In this document: positions 28,674 through 38,136 of the stretch, in pieces | How the letters are laid out: every line of letters begins with the position of its first letter | Numbering within the stretch: the first letter of the stretch is position 1 | Assembly: GCF_019635515.1 (NCBI RefSeq) | Contig: NZ_JAHBZI010000001.1 | Location: forward strand, 1,426,001 to 1,490,000 | DNA length: 64,000 bases | Direction of reading: 5' to 3' | Origin: Sphingomonas sp. | Lineage (GTDB): Bacteria; Pseudomonadota; Alphaproteobacteria; Sphingomonadales; Sphingomonadaceae | Notes under the pieces: model-generated | What the model was told of the DNA's origin: nothing | The model's database searches: none | Seen by the model: only the letters and a program-made list of their open reading frames with translations | Translations under genes and position numbers: made by a program

Positions 28674-29822
28674 CTACCCCCCGACCAGCTCCCGTCCGAT
28701 CAGCATCCGGCGGATCTCGTTGGTGCCCGCGCCGATATCGAGCAGCTTGGCGTCGCGGGCGAAGCGCTCGACCGGCCAGTCCTTGGTATAGCCGGCGCCG
28801 CCCAGCGCCTGGATCGCCTCCAGCGACACGCGCACGGCATTCTCCGATGCCAGCAGGATCGCGCCGGCCGCATCGAAGCGGGTGGTGTTGCCCGCGTCGC
28901 AATTCTTGGCGACGGTGTAGACATAGGCGCGTGCCGAATTGAGCGCGACATACATGTCCGCGACCTTGGCCTGCATCAGCTGGAAGGTGCCGATCGGCTT
29001 GCCGAACTGCTTGCGCTCGCGAATGTACGGGATGACCACGTCGAGACAGGCCTGCATGATACCGAGCTGGATGCCGGCGAGGACGGTGCGCTCGTAATCG
29101 AGGCCCGACATCAGCACGCCGACGCCGCCGTTGAGCGGGCCCATAACGTTTTCCTCGGGCACTTCGCAGTCGTTGAACACCAGCTCGGCGGTGGGCGAGC
29201 CGCGCATGCCCATCTTGTCGATCTTCTGGCCGATCGAGAAACCCGGCATGTCCTTCTCGATGATGAAGGTGGTGATGCCGCGCGAGCCTTCGCCGGTCTT
29301 GGCGTAGACGACGAGCGTATCGGCGTAGGTGGCGTTGGTGATCCAGAATTTGGTGCCGTTGAGGATGAAGCGATCGCCCTTCTGCTCGGCGCGCAGCTTC
29401 ATGCCGACGACGTCGGAGCCGGCGCCGGCCTCGGACATTGCGAGGCTGCCGACATGCTCGCCGGAGACAAGCCTGGGGAGATACTTGGCCTTCTGCTCCG
29501 GCGACGCCCAGCGCTTGATCTGGTTGACGCAGAGGTTCGAATGCGCGCCATAGGACAGGCCGATCGAGGCCGAGGCGCGGCTGACTTCCTCACAAGCGAT
29601 GACATGCTCGAGATAGCCGAGGCCAAGCCCGCCATATTCCTCGTCGACGGTGATGCCGTGCAGGCCGAGCTCGCCCATTGCGGGCCATAGTTCGCGCGGG
29701 AACCAGTCCTCCTCGTCGATCTTCGCCGCCAGCGGCTCGATCTGCTCCTTGGCGAAGCGCTGCGTGGTGTCGCGGATCATCTCGGCGGTTTCGCCAATGC
29801 CGAAATCGAGGGTGCCGTCCAT
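28674..29822 (-). CDS. ivd: isovaleryl-CoA dehydrogenase
   Basis: 382 residues. Acyl-CoA dehydrogenase signatures [16 protein letters not shown] and [20 protein letters not shown] are present. The catalytic base is placed on helix G, Glu in [15 protein letters not shown], the position characteristic of isovaleryl-CoA dehydrogenase. It oxidises isovaleryl-CoA to 3-methylcrotonyl-CoA, the substrate of the MccAB carboxylase encoded about 2.3 kb away. The ATG at 29822 has AGGAG seven bases upstream; a TTG one codon earlier is possible. Confidence 0.9.
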   Translation of the reverse strand: MDGTLDFGIGETAEMIRDTTQRFAKEQIEPLAAKIDEEDWFPRELWPAMGELGLHGITVDEEYGGLGLGYLEHVIACEEVSRASASIGLSYGAHSNLCVNQIKRWASPEQKAKYLPRLVSGEHVGSLAMSEAGAGSDVVGMKLRAEQKGDRFILNGTKFWITNATYADTLVVYAKTGEGSRGITTFIIEKDMPGFSIGQKIDKMGMRGSPTAELVFNDCEVPEENVMGPLNGGVGVLMSGLDYERTVLAGIQLGIMQACLDVVIPYIRERKQFGKPIGTFQLMQAKVADMYVALNSARAYVYTVAKNCDAGNTTRFDAAGAILLASENAVRVSLEAIQALGGAGYTKDWPVERFARDAKLLDIGAGTNEIRRMLIGRELVGG

Positions 29823-29869
29823 CAATGCTCTCCTATTTCCGGCAGTATAGCTGACCTATCTTGGCGAGT

Positions 29870-30220
29870 TCAAGCGGTGACGATCACGCCGTCCTGCACT
29901 GCAACCGGCCAGCAAACCAATCGCGCCCCGCTGCACGGGCCGCCGATACAGACTCCGTCCTCGATCCGGTACAGCGCGCCGTGCCAACTGCACTGGATCA
30001 GAGTGCCGTCTGGGGTGAGGTACTGGTCGAGCTGCTGGGCGAGGGGGATCGCCATATGCGCGCAGCGATCGAGATAGCCATGGACGGTGTCGCCTTTGCG
30101 AACGACGAAGCCATGGAAGCGGCCGGCCTTCATTTCCAGGACGAAGTTGCGGGCCTTGCCGTCAGGGATGAGCTCGAGCGGGCCGAGCTTTACGCCGGCC
30201 GGGGTCTCGCTCAGGCTCAA
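29870..30220 (-). CDS. Rieske [2Fe-2S] domain protein
   Basis: 116 residues. The cluster motif is complete: [12 protein letters not shown] with Cys and His, then after 17 residues CSWHG. It is a stand-alone Rieske ferredoxin-like protein and may pass electrons to a monooxygenase or dioxygenase. The start is a TTG overlapping the hmgA stop (TTGA), so it depends on translation of hmgA. Proximity to homogentisate genes suggests a role in aromatic catabolism, but homogentisate dioxygenase itself needs no Rieske partner. Confidence 0.85.
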   Translation of the reverse strand: MSLSETPAGVKLGPLELIPDGKARNFVLEMKAGRFHGFVVRKGDTVHGYLDRCAHMAIPLAQQLDQYLTPDGTLIQCSWHGALYRIEDGVCIGGPCSGARLVCWPVAVQDGVIVTA

Positions 30221-31494
30221 GGCAGCTTGGCCTTGGGGAAGCCGACCCAGGCGGCGTCGTAATCGGGCTGCGACGTCTCAAGCGCGAACTGGGTGGGCTT
30301 ATAGGGCCAGCAAGTCTCGACCATGAAGGCCATGGCGCCTGTAATCTTGTGCGGCTTGAGATCGGCGTTTGAAGCGCCTTCCCAACTGGCGACGTCAGGG
30401 CCGTGGCCGGCCATCAGATTGTGCAGCGAAAGCCCGCCGGGCGCGAAGCCTTCGGCCTTGGCGTCGTACGCGCCGGTGATCAGCCCCATCGCTTCGGACA
30501 TGACGTTGCGGTGGAACCAGGGCGGACGGAAGGTGTCCTCGCCGACCATCCAGCGCGGCGGGAAGATCACGAAGTCGGCATTGGCGCGGCCGGGAACGTC
30601 GCTGGGCGAAGTCAGGACGGTGAAGATCGACGGATCGGGATGATCGAAGCTGACCGTGTTGATCGTGTTGAAGCGCGACAGATCGTAGCGCCACGGCGCG
30701 AGATTGCCGTGCCAGGCGACGACATCGAGCGGGCTGTGATCGAGCGTCGTCGTCCATAATGAGCCGAGATATTTCTGGACCAGCTCGAAGGGCTCGTCGC
30801 GATCCTCGAACCAGGCTGCGGGGGTCTCGAAATCGCGCGGATTGGCTAGGCCGTTGGCGCCGATCGGACCTAGATCGGGAAGGCGGAACAGCGCGCCATG
30901 GTTCTCGGCGACGTAACCCCGGGCTTCGCCATCGGGGAAGATCGCACGAAACTTCACGCCGCGCGGGATCAGCGCGACCTGGCCGGGGGCGATGTCGATC
31001 TTGCCGAGCTCGGTAAGCAACTGGAGGCGGCCGGCCTGAGGAATGAACAGCAATTCGCCATCGGCATCGACGAAGGCGCGGGACTTCATATCTTCGTTGG
31101 CAGCATAGACATGCACCGCGACGCCCTCGAGATCTGCGGGATCGCAATTGGCGAGCATCGTCGTCATGCCGTCGATCAGATCGGTGCCGGGGGCGGGCGC
31201 CGCGATCGGATCCCAGCGCAGGCGATTGGGGGGCAGGGGGCTTTGCACTGTGCCGGGCGCGAAACGCTTGGCGTCTTCGTAACGAACAAACGGCGGATGC
31301 TCGGCGCTGGGGCGCAGCCGATAAAGCCAGGAGCGCCTGTTTTCATGGCGCGGCGCGGTGAAGGCGGTGCCGCTGAGTTGCTCGGCGTAAAGGCCGAACG
31401 CCGGGCGCTGGGGCGAGTTGCGGCCGATCGGCAGGGCGCCCGGGACGGCTTCGGTGGAGACGTGATTGCCAAAGCCGGGGAAGTAATCGGTCAT
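30217..31494 (-). CDS. hmgA: homogentisate 1,2-dioxygenase
   Basis: 425 residues. [18 protein letters not shown] and [16 protein letters not shown] open the protein as in the family, and the Fe(II)-binding cupin region includes [20 protein letters not shown] and [12 protein letters not shown]. It cleaves the homogentisate ring to maleylacetoacetate in tyrosine and phenylalanine catabolism. The ATG at 31494 begins the conserved N-terminus; upstream in-frame sequence is not conserved. HppD, which makes its substrate, is encoded 217 bases upstream on the same strand. That gap holds no gene that I can see. Confidence 0.95.
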   Translation of the reverse strand: MTDYFPGFGNHVSTEAVPGALPIGRNSPQRPAFGLYAEQLSGTAFTAPRHENRRSWLYRLRPSAEHPPFVRYEDAKRFAPGTVQSPLPPNRLRWDPIAAPAPGTDLIDGMTTMLANCDPADLEGVAVHVYAANEDMKSRAFVDADGELLFIPQAGRLQLLTELGKIDIAPGQVALIPRGVKFRAIFPDGEARGYVAENHGALFRLPDLGPIGANGLANPRDFETPAAWFEDRDEPFELVQKYLGSLWTTTLDHSPLDVVAWHGNLAPWRYDLSRFNTINTVSFDHPDPSIFTVLTSPSDVPGRANADFVIFPPRWMVGEDTFRPPWFHRNVMSEAMGLITGAYDAKAEGFAPGGLSLHNLMAGHGPDVASWEGASNADLKPHKITGAMAFMVETCWPYKPTQFALETSQPDYDAAWVGFPKAKLP

Positions 31495-31711
31495 CGGCGG
31501 TGCTCCTGAGGCAGTTGGATGAGGAGGCGCTCGTGTCCCCCTCATCCTCCCTGCGGTTTGGGCCGGGTTGTCCCGGCTCTCCTCTCCAACTCTACCTTGC
31601 CAACCCGTCGGTCCCGGCAAAGCCGTGCCCTATGGGCTGGCTTGCCGTGCCGTCCGGTCGACGGCGGCGCCTTCGCGCCGCATCGCGGACCAAGCTGCGC
31701 TTGCTCCTAGA

Positions 31712-32749
31712 TCATGCGTCGACTTTAATCACACCGCGACGGATCTGGTCCAGCTCGATGCTCTCGAACAATGCCTGGAAATTGCCGTTGCCAAAACCTT
31801 CATTGCCCTTGCGCTGGATGATCTCGAAGAAGATCGGGCCGAACATGTTTTCGGTGAATATCTGGAGCAGGATGCCCTCGTCGCCGACATTGCCGTCGAT
31901 CAGGATGCGGTTCTTGCGCAGGCGTTCGATGTCCTCTCCATGGCCGGGCACGCGCTTGTCGACCAGCTCGTAATAGGTCTCGATCGTGTCCTGCAGCTTG
32001 ACGCCGCGGGCGCGGAGCTTCTCGACGGTGTCGTAGATATCTGGCGTGGTCAGCGCGAGGTGCTGGATGCCTTCGCCCTGATATTCGCGGATGAACTCCT
32101 CGATCTGGCTCTTGTCGTCTTGGCTCTCGTTGAGCGGGATGCGGATCGCCTTGTCCGGGGCGATCATCGCCTGGCTGAACAGGCCGGTCGCCTGCCCCTT
32201 GATATCGAAATATTTCTGCTCCTCGAAGCCGAAGAGCGTCTTGTAGAATTCTGACCACACCCGCATCTGGCCGCGGCGTACATTGTGGGTGAGGTGATCG
32301 AGCAGATCGAGACCGACATTGTTGGCGGCTTCGGCGTCCTGCCAGCCCGGGATCTCGGCCCAGTCGGCATAGAGATCCGCGTCGTCCGCGACGAAATAGA
32401 GATACGAACCGCCTATGCCCTGGATGACGGTGTCGTCTTCCTCGGTCGTCTGGGCGCCATGGGCGAGCGCCCATTCCATCGCCTTGGCGGGATCGGCGAC
32501 GCGGAAGGCCATCGCGCTGGCCGAGGGACCGTGCGCGGCGCGGAACTCGGCGACGCGGCCGCCCTGATCGCGGTTGAGCATCAGGTTGATGCGGCCCTGC
32601 TTGTAGCGGGTGATGTTCTTGGTCGGGTGCCGGTGCGACGCGACGAAGCCCATCTGCTCGAACTGGGCCGCCATCGCTTGGGGGTCGGGCGAGGTGAATT
32701 CGACGAATTCGAAGCCGTTGAGGCCGAGAGGGTTAGCGGGGTCGTTCAT
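31712..32749 (-). CDS. hppD: 4-hydroxyphenylpyruvate dioxygenase
   Basis: 345 residues in two VOC-type halves. The iron ligands fit His in LDHLTHNV, His in GIQHLALTTPD and Glu in GPIFFEIIQRKG. It converts 4-hydroxyphenylpyruvate to homogentisate. The ATG at 32749 has GGAGCG at a suitable distance; an in-frame ATG at 32761 is less likely. Transcription probably starts at the promoter at 32773-32801, whose -35 lies in a palindrome. Confidence 0.95.
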   Translation of the reverse strand: MNDPANPLGLNGFEFVEFTSPDPQAMAAQFEQMGFVASHRHPTKNITRYKQGRINLMLNRDQGGRVAEFRAAHGPSASAMAFRVADPAKAMEWALAHGAQTTEEDDTVIQGIGGSYLYFVADDADLYADWAEIPGWQDAEAANNVGLDLLDHLTHNVRRGQMRVWSEFYKTLFGFEEQKYFDIKGQATGLFSQAMIAPDKAIRIPLNESQDDKSQIEEFIREYQGEGIQHLALTTPDIYDTVEKLRARGVKLQDTIETYYELVDKRVPGHGEDIERLRKNRILIDGNVGDEGILLQIFTENMFGPIFFEIIQRKGNEGFGNGNFQALFESIELDQIRRGVIKVDA

Positions 32750-32772
32750 GGCACGCTCCATTTCAACGCCGG

Positions 32773-32811
32773 GCGCTACCCTTTGGGTCAATTAGTGTCA
32801 ATTGATACTAA
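32773..32811 (-). promoter_or_regulatory. hppD promoter with overlapping palindromic operator
   Basis: On the minus strand a consensus -35 TTGACA (32801-32796), a 17-base spacer and a weak -10 TAGCGC (32778-32773). The -35 lies inside the 20-base near-palindrome TTAGTGTCAATTGATACTAA at 32792-32811 (one mismatched pair), as expected for a repressor site. The palindrome also covers the stop codon of the gene upstream. Confidence 0.55.
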
Positions 32812-34154
32812 AGCCCTTCGCCCCCAACCCAATGCGCATTGGAGAGACGCCGCGCGACACTCCAGGTCTGGTTGCGGATGTCGGGCACCGCGACGATCTC
32901 CCAGAATGCGCCGCGTGTCATCGGGCCGAGTGCATAGAGATTGCCGTTCGGGCTGCCATCCGCCGCGATGGTCTGACCCTGATTGTCGACATCGATGCCG
33001 AGATGCGCCGCGTCGGGGCGGATACGTCCGCTTGCGGCGAGCTTCTGGAGCAAAGGCTCCTCGGTGCGTGCGAGGTCGCCGAGCGGGCCGGTGCAATTGA
33101 CGATGCGCTGGGCGAGGAGCGTCTCGGTCGCGTCCGCACCGCGGCGGCGGAAGGCGACATGGATACCATCTGCCTGCTCGTCGAAGCCAAGGGTCTTGCC
33201 CGCGATCACCTCGAGCTGCCCGCGCTCGATCACGGCCATCAGCCGCGCATAGACTTCGGGCGCCAGGCGGTGCCGGTGCACGTCCCACCAGGGGCGCAAA
33301 TGCCGCAGGAAGCGGCCGCGCTCGGCTTCGGTAGCGTTGCCCCACATCGCTTGCGTGAACGGCCGGAGCTCATCGACCGCATTGCGCCAGCCCACGCTCT
33401 CGCCGCGCTCGCGCACGCCATGAAGGAGCTGCGAGGCGGTGGTGGCGGGGCGCTCGGCGATCTTGTCCCAGGCGCTGCCGGGCGCGTGGTCGCGCGGCAA
33501 GAGGCCGCGGCGGGAGAGGGCGACGATGCGGCCCTTGAACCCGCGCGCATCGAGCAGGAGGACGACATCGACCATCGTCAGGCCGGTGCCGATGATCAGC
33601 ACGGTATCGGTATCGGCAAGGTTCTCGGGAACGCTCGCGTCCCACGGATCCCCCTTGTAGCGCTCGAATGAAAGTTTTTCCGGATCGAGGCCGGGCGGAT
33701 CGTGGGGCGGCAGATTGCCGACGGCGAGCACGGCGGCATCGGCCTCCACGGTGCGACCCCGCATCCGCACCTTCACATCATTGGCGAATTCGAGATCCTC
33801 GACTTCGCCGCGCACCAGCGTCAGGCGTCCGCTCGGATCGCGCAGCGCCGCTTCGAGAAGTTCGCGCAGATATTCGCCATAAGTGACGCGGGGAATGAAG
33901 GTGGTGGGCGCATCGGCGACTCCGCGCGCTTCCAGCCAGCGGACGAAATGCGAGGGGTCGTCCGGAAACGCGCTCATATTGGCGGCGCGGACGTTGAGAA
34001 CGTGACTGGGGTGTGCCGCGCCATAGGCGAGACCGGTGCCGGCGACCGGGGCGCGTTCGATCAGGGTGGCGCGGGGGCCATCGTGGCGGAGCAGGTTGAT
34101 CGCCTGCAGCGTCCCCGAAAAGCCCGCGCCGATGATGGCGACGTGCTCGATCAC
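32808..34154 (-). CDS. FAD/NAD(P)-binding oxidoreductase (NAD_binding_9 type)
   Basis: 448 residues. FAD-binding AIIGAGFSGTLQAINLL at the N-terminus, a second dinucleotide fold at VLIIGTGLTMVDVVLLL near residue 187, and LGIDVDNQGQTIAADGSPNG toward the C-terminus. This is the uncharacterised FAD-NAD(P)-binding family often annotated as hydroxyacylglutathione-like or lysine N6-hydroxylase-like; the substrate is unknown. It lies 4 bases after the DUF6356 gene and just upstream of hppD. Confidence 0.82.
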   Translation of the reverse strand: MIEHVAIIGAGFSGTLQAINLLRHDGPRATLIERAPVAGTGLAYGAAHPSHVLNVRAANMSAFPDDPSHFVRWLEARGVADAPTTFIPRVTYGEYLRELLEAALRDPSGRLTLVRGEVEDLEFANDVKVRMRGRTVEADAAVLAVGNLPPHDPPGLDPEKLSFERYKGDPWDASVPENLADTDTVLIIGTGLTMVDVVLLLDARGFKGRIVALSRRGLLPRDHAPGSAWDKIAERPATTASQLLHGVRERGESVGWRNAVDELRPFTQAMWGNATEAERGRFLRHLRPWWDVHRHRLAPEVYARLMAVIERGQLEVIAGKTLGFDEQADGIHVAFRRRGADATETLLAQRIVNCTGPLGDLARTEEPLLQKLAASGRIRPDAAHLGIDVDNQGQTIAADGSPNGNLYALGPMTRGAFWEIVAVPDIRNQTWSVARRLSNAHWVGGEGL

Positions 34155-34158
34155 GCGC

Positions 34159-34425
34159 TCAAATCTCGTATTCGATCTGCCACTCGGGCTGTTGGAACGC
34201 CGGGCGTTCCGCGGAGAAATTCGGCTGGCGCGCCTTCATCTGTCCGTACAGCTTCTTGACCGTGTCGCTTGCCGTGCGGGCGAACAATGACGGAAAAATC
34301 GCGTGGACTACGCAGGCCACGCCCCCCACGATCATCTTGAAACCGAATCGGGCGGCGGTGGCGGCATGCTCGCCATAGGTCTCGCCGACGCTGCGGGGAT
34401 GGGAGAGGAAATAGCGTTCGATCAT
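34159..34425 (-). CDS. DUF6356 family protein
   Basis: 88 residues: HPRSVGETYGEHAATAARFG, then a hydrophobic segment (FKMIVGGVACVVHAIFPSLF) and the tail TASDTVKKLYGQM. The pattern matches the family named DUF6356, sometimes labelled capsule biosynthesis protein without evidence. One membrane segment is likely. It is the first gene of a pair with the FAD/NAD(P) protein, divergent from the MFS gene. Confidence 0.75.
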   Translation of the reverse strand: MIERYFLSHPRSVGETYGEHAATAARFGFKMIVGGVACVVHAIFPSLFARTASDTVKKLYGQMKARQPNFSAERPAFQQPEWQIEYEI

Positions 34426-34527
34426 AGCTGAGCTTTAGGCCTGCCAAGCCTAGATTGAAAGCTATTGCGCTTTCGCGTCACGGGTTTGTGTGCTTCGTTA
34501 GCGCTAACAACAAAGGGGCGAGAGGAT

Positions 34528-36186
34528 ATGGCCGAAGAGGCGGAACTGCCGCAGCACCACCGTGCGACGCGCAACGAGAAGATGGTGATCGCGGCTTCGT
34601 CGCTGGGCACCGTTTTCGAATGGTATGATTTCTATCTCTACGGCCTGCTGGCGACGACCATCACCGCGCAGTTCTTTGCGGGGGTGAACGAGACGACCGG
34701 CTTCATTTTCGCGCTGGGCGCGTTCGCGGCAGGCTTCGCGGTGCGCCCGTTCGGCGCGCTCGTGTTCGGGCGGATCGGCGATCTCGTCGGGCGCAAGAAC
34801 ACCTTCCTCGTCACCATGGGCATCATGGGCTTTTCGACATTCGCGGTCGGCCTGTTGCCCAATTATGCGGCGATCGGTGTCGCGGCGCCCGCCTTGCTGG
34901 TGGGCTTGCGCGTGCTGCAGGGGCTGGCGCTGGGCGGACAATATGGCGGCGCGGCGACTTTCGTTGCCGAGCATGCGCCGAACAACAAGCGCGGGCTCTA
35001 CACCAGCTGGATTCAGACCACCGCGACGCTGGGGCTGTTCGCGTCGCTGCTGGTGGTGATCGGCACGCGTTCCGCGATGGGCGAGGAGGCATTCGCTTCG
35101 TGGGGCTGGCGTGTGCCGTTTCTTGCCTCGGCGATTCTGCTCGTCATCTCGCTGTGGATCCGCCTCCAGCTCAACGAGAGCCCGGTCTATCAGAAGATGA
35201 AGGAGACGGGCGCGACCTCGAAGGCGCCGCTGACCGAAGCGTTCCTGCGCTGGGGCAACCTCAGGATGGTGCTGATCGTGCTGTTCGGCGCCGTCGTCGG
35301 CCAGGCAGTGGTGTGGTACACCGGGCAGTTCTACGCGCTGTTTTTCCTCGAGAAGACGCTCAAGGTGGATGGCGCGACCACCAATATCCTGATCGCGATC
35401 GCATTGGCGCTAGGCACGCCGTTCTTCGTGTTCTTCGGCTGGCTCTCCGATAAGATCGGGCGCAAGCCGATCATTCTGACCGGTTGCGCGCTGGCGGCGC
35501 TTTCTTACTTCACTCTGTTCGGGATGCTCACCGAAGCCGCTAACCCGCGGCTCGCGCATGCGCTGCGCAACGCCCCGGTGCAGGTGTTCGCTGATCGGGC
35601 GGAATGCTCGTTCCAGTTCGATCCGGTCGGCAAGAACAAGTTCGATGCGACGAGCTGCGACATCGCCAAGGCGTTCCTCGCCAAGCAGGGCGTTGGATAT
35701 AAGAGCGTCGATGCGGCTACGGGTGGCGCCGCCACGATCCATATCGGCGATGTCCTGCTCCCAGCGCCCAATCCGCGCCAGGGCACGAGCAATGCCAAGG
35801 CGATCGCCGATTATCAGACCGCGGTGAAGGAAGCGCTGCTCGCCGCCGGTTACCCGGCCAAGGCCGATCCGGCGGAGATCAACAAGCCGATGGTGATCGG
35901 CATCCTGTTCGTGCTCGTGCTGCTGGTGACGATGGTCTACGGCCCGATCGCGGCGCTGCTGGTCGAATATTTCCCAAGCCGCATCCGCTACACCTCGATG
36001 TCGCTGCCCTATCATCTCGGCAATGGCTGGTTCGGAGGCTTCCTGCCTGCGACCGCCTTCGCGATGGTCGCGGCTACCGGGGATATCTATTACGGGCTCT
36101 GGTACCCCGTCGTGGCCGCCGCGGTAACTTTCGTGATCGGGTTGCTGTTGCTGCCCGAGACGCGCAAGCGGCGGATCGAGGACTAG
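34528..36186 (+). CDS. MFS transporter of the metabolite:H+ symporter (MHS) type
   Basis: 552 residues with twelve or so membrane segments. TVFEWYDFYLYG in segment 1 and GALVFGRIGDLVGRKN between segments 2 and 3 mark the MHS group (ProP/KgtP/ShiA-like), so the substrate is probably an organic acid or osmolyte moved with protons. Between about residues 347 and 454 there is a large hydrophilic insertion (VQVFADRAECSFQFDPVGKN and beyond) in the second half, unlike classical MHS carriers, probably extracytoplasmic. The ATG at 34528 has AGAGGA upstream. The next gene starts directly after the stop. Confidence 0.88.
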   Translation: MAEEAELPQHHRATRNEKMVIAASSLGTVFEWYDFYLYGLLATTITAQFFAGVNETTGFIFALGAFAAGFAVRPFGALVFGRIGDLVGRKNTFLVTMGIMGFSTFAVGLLPNYAAIGVAAPALLVGLRVLQGLALGGQYGGAATFVAEHAPNNKRGLYTSWIQTTATLGLFASLLVVIGTRSAMGEEAFASWGWRVPFLASAILLVISLWIRLQLNESPVYQKMKETGATSKAPLTEAFLRWGNLRMVLIVLFGAVVGQAVVWYTGQFYALFFLEKTLKVDGATTNILIAIALALGTPFFVFFGWLSDKIGRKPIILTGCALAALSYFTLFGMLTEAANPRLAHALRNAPVQVFADRAECSFQFDPVGKNKFDATSCDIAKAFLAKQGVGYKSVDAATGGAATIHIGDVLLPAPNPRQGTSNAKAIADYQTAVKEALLAAGYPAKADPAEINKPMVIGILFVLVLLVTMVYGPIAALLVEYFPSRIRYTSMSLPYHLGNGWFGGFLPATAFAMVAATGDIYYGLWYPVVAAAVTFVIGLLLLPETRKRRIED

Positions 36187-36654
36187 GTGGGCGTCGAATC
36201 GGTCCGCAAGTGGCTCGGGGAGCATGCGCCGGAACTGCGCCTGATCGAGGGGACTGCGAGCACCGCCACCGTCGCGGATGCAGCTGCGGCGCTCGGCGTC
36301 GAGGCGGCGCGGATCGCCAAGACATTGGCGCTGCGCGTCGGCGACACCGTGCTGCTTGTCGTCTCGCGGGGCGATGCCCGGCTCGACAACCAGAAGTGCA
36401 AGGCGGAGTTTGGCGGGCGGGCCAAGATGCTCGATGCCGGGGAGGCCGAAGCATTGACCGGCCATCCGGTTGGCGGCGTCTGCCCGTTCGGTCTCGCCAC
36501 CGATCTGCCGGTCTATTGCGACGTGTCGATCCGCGACTTCATCACCGTCTTTCCCGCCGCCGGATCGCGCACCGCCTCGGTCGAGGTCGCGCCCGCGCGG
36601 CTGGCGGAACTGGTGTCGCGGCGCTGGGTGGATGTGTGCCGCCTGCCCGAATGA
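36187..36654 (+). CDS. YbaK/EbsC-type aminoacyl-tRNA deacylase
   Basis: 155 residues beginning with GTG immediately after the MFS stop. TASTATVADAAAALGVEAAR, then IAKTLALRVGDTVLLVVSRG, then the conserved GHPVGGVCPFGL loop are the YbaK fold. These proteins hydrolyse mischarged tRNA (Ala or Cys on tRNA-Pro, for example). Translational coupling with the transporter is likely from the zero gap. The 237 bases after it hold no feature I can name. Confidence 0.88.
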   Translation: MGVESVRKWLGEHAPELRLIEGTASTATVADAAAALGVEAARIAKTLALRVGDTVLLVVSRGDARLDNQKCKAEFGGRAKMLDAGEAEALTGHPVGGVCPFGLATDLPVYCDVSIRDFITVFPAAGSRTASVEVAPARLAELVSRRWVDVCRLPE

Positions 36655-36891
36655 TTGGCAGGGCGGCGTTCGCGTAACCTTTTTGCGCGAGCAGGCAAAA
36701 GGGGAGCGCCGCGGCAGGTGCAATCGGCATTGCTGTGCGCCGGCGCTCTACATCCCGCTTCAGGGAGGGCGTTTCCAATTCGCTTGGCCCGGCCCGCCGC
36801 TGACTGATCCGCGCGGAACGTTCATAGCGCTGGGCTGGCCGTTCGCGATTTAGCTTCTGTTCGGAATCGGACATTCGGGCAAGCCGGGGCG

Positions 36892-37914
36892 ATGAGATAT
36901 TTCCCGAACCATCCGCTGCTCGCCCTCATTGCCGCGATGGTCCTTGTCGCTTGCGATAGCGCCGGCGGCGGCGCGGGCGCCGCGCAGTCGCCTTCTCCCA
37001 CGCCGACTCCGGTCGCGGCGCCCACGCCAACCCCGACACCCGCACCTGGCCCGACGCCGACCCCCACCGCATTTGACACCGCCGAATATCGCGCCAGCGG
37101 CGGCGCGGTGTCGATGAACGCGCTTGCCGCCTATACGCGCGGCTTCAGCGGCGCCGGGATCAAGGTCGCCGTGATCGACACCGGCCTCGATATCGACAAT
37201 CCCGATTTCACCGGCCGGATCGATCCCGCATCGGCCGATCTCACCAGCGGCGCCCGGCTGGCCGACGCCAATGGCCACGGCACCGGAGTCACCGCATTGC
37301 TCGCCGCGCGGCGCGATGGAGTCGGGACGCACGGTGTGGCGTTCGACGCGACGATCATCGCCTTCCGCGCCGAGCCGCCGTGCGCAACCTCGTGCTTCAT
37401 GTCGCTCGCGGCGGTGGAGGAAGGGATCGACCGCGCCCGCATCGCCGGCGCGCGCGTGATTAACCTGTCGATGATCGCGGACACGCCGCCCAGCATCGCG
37501 ATGCGCGCGGCGATCGATCGCGCAACCGCAGCGGGCGTCATCGTCACGATCTGCGCCGGCAACGAATCGCGTCCGCAGCCCCAGGCATGGGGAGCGGGGC
37601 TGGCCGACGAGGCGGCGATCGCCCGCGGGCTGGTGATCCTGGTCGGCGCGGTCGATGGCGCGGACCAGATCTACGGCTTCAGCAATCGCGCCGGACCCAG
37701 CGCCGATCACTTCCTGACAGCGGCGTCGCCCTCCTGCTCGGGAGCGACGCCGCTGGTATCTGGCGCCATCGCCTTGCTGGCCCAGGCCAACCCGACGATG
37801 ACCAGCGCACAGCTGGTCGCGGCGCTCTATGCCTCGGCACGCGACGCCGGCGCACCGGGGCAGGACGCGGTCTATGGGCGCGGTATCGTCGATCTGACGG
37901 CGGCGTTTCGCTGA
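36892..37914 (+). CDS. S8 subtilisin-like serine peptidase, lipoprotein
   Basis: 340 residues. Lipoprotein signal with lipobox LVAC (Cys at residue 21), then a Pro/Thr-rich linker of PTPTP units (about 35-60). Catalytic Asp96 in VIDTGLD, His129 in ANGHGTG, oxyanion Asn224 in ICAGNES and nucleophile Ser283. The serine motif is divergent: CSGATPLVSGAIAL where GTSMAAPHVAG is usual, though the serine and the Pro are kept. An outer-membrane-anchored periplasmic or surface protease is the likely role. Confidence 0.88.
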   Translation: MRYFPNHPLLALIAAMVLVACDSAGGGAGAAQSPSPTPTPVAAPTPTPTPAPGPTPTPTAFDTAEYRASGGAVSMNALAAYTRGFSGAGIKVAVIDTGLDIDNPDFTGRIDPASADLTSGARLADANGHGTGVTALLAARRDGVGTHGVAFDATIIAFRAEPPCATSCFMSLAAVEEGIDRARIAGARVINLSMIADTPPSIAMRAAIDRATAAGVIVTICAGNESRPQPQAWGAGLADEAAIARGLVILVGAVDGADQIYGFSNRAGPSADHFLTAASPSCSGATPLVSGAIALLAQANPTMTSAQLVAALYASARDAGAPGQDAVYGRGIVDLTAAFR

Positions 37915-37975
37915 CACGCTTGTTTGACGCTTGACCCGCCGCCCGGCTTTCCCTAACCGGCCCTTCCACCCGGAC

Positions 37976-38050
37976 GGCCCCTTCGTCTAGCGGTTAGGAC
38001 GCGGCCCTTTCACGGCTGAAGCACGGGTTCGATTCCCGTAGGGGTCACCA
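37976..38050 (+). tRNA. tRNA-Glu (UUC)
   Basis: 75 bases including the encoded CCA. Acceptor GGCCCCT pairs with AGGGGTC (one G-U). The anticodon loop CTTTCAC gives UUC, and GGTTCGATTC is the T loop. An integrase gene follows 86 bases downstream, so the 3' half of this tRNA is the probable attachment site of the element to the right. Confidence 0.97.
38025..38050 (+). other. probable attL (tRNA-Glu 3' end)
   Basis: The T arm and acceptor 3' strand of tRNA-Glu is the segment that tyrosine recombinases typically duplicate. The integrase next to it supports this. I find no second copy downstream in the window by eye, so the partner site is unknown and the length of the site is a guess. Confidence 0.4.
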
Positions 38051-38136
38051 ATCTCCCGCTAAGGTGCGGAGATCGGCGGAAATCCAGCAAAATCAACGCT
38101 TCGTTAGGCGCCCACTGCTACAAAAGGGTGCTACAT

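Noticed and set aside
31495..31711. Short reading frames between hmgA and hppD
   Set aside because: No ribosome site or conserved motif; the frames differ on each strand and are likely noncoding.
37000..37070. Repetitive CCGACGCCGACC-type sequence as a DNA repeat element
   Set aside because: It encodes the Pro/Thr linker of the subtilase lipoprotein and is explained by coding.
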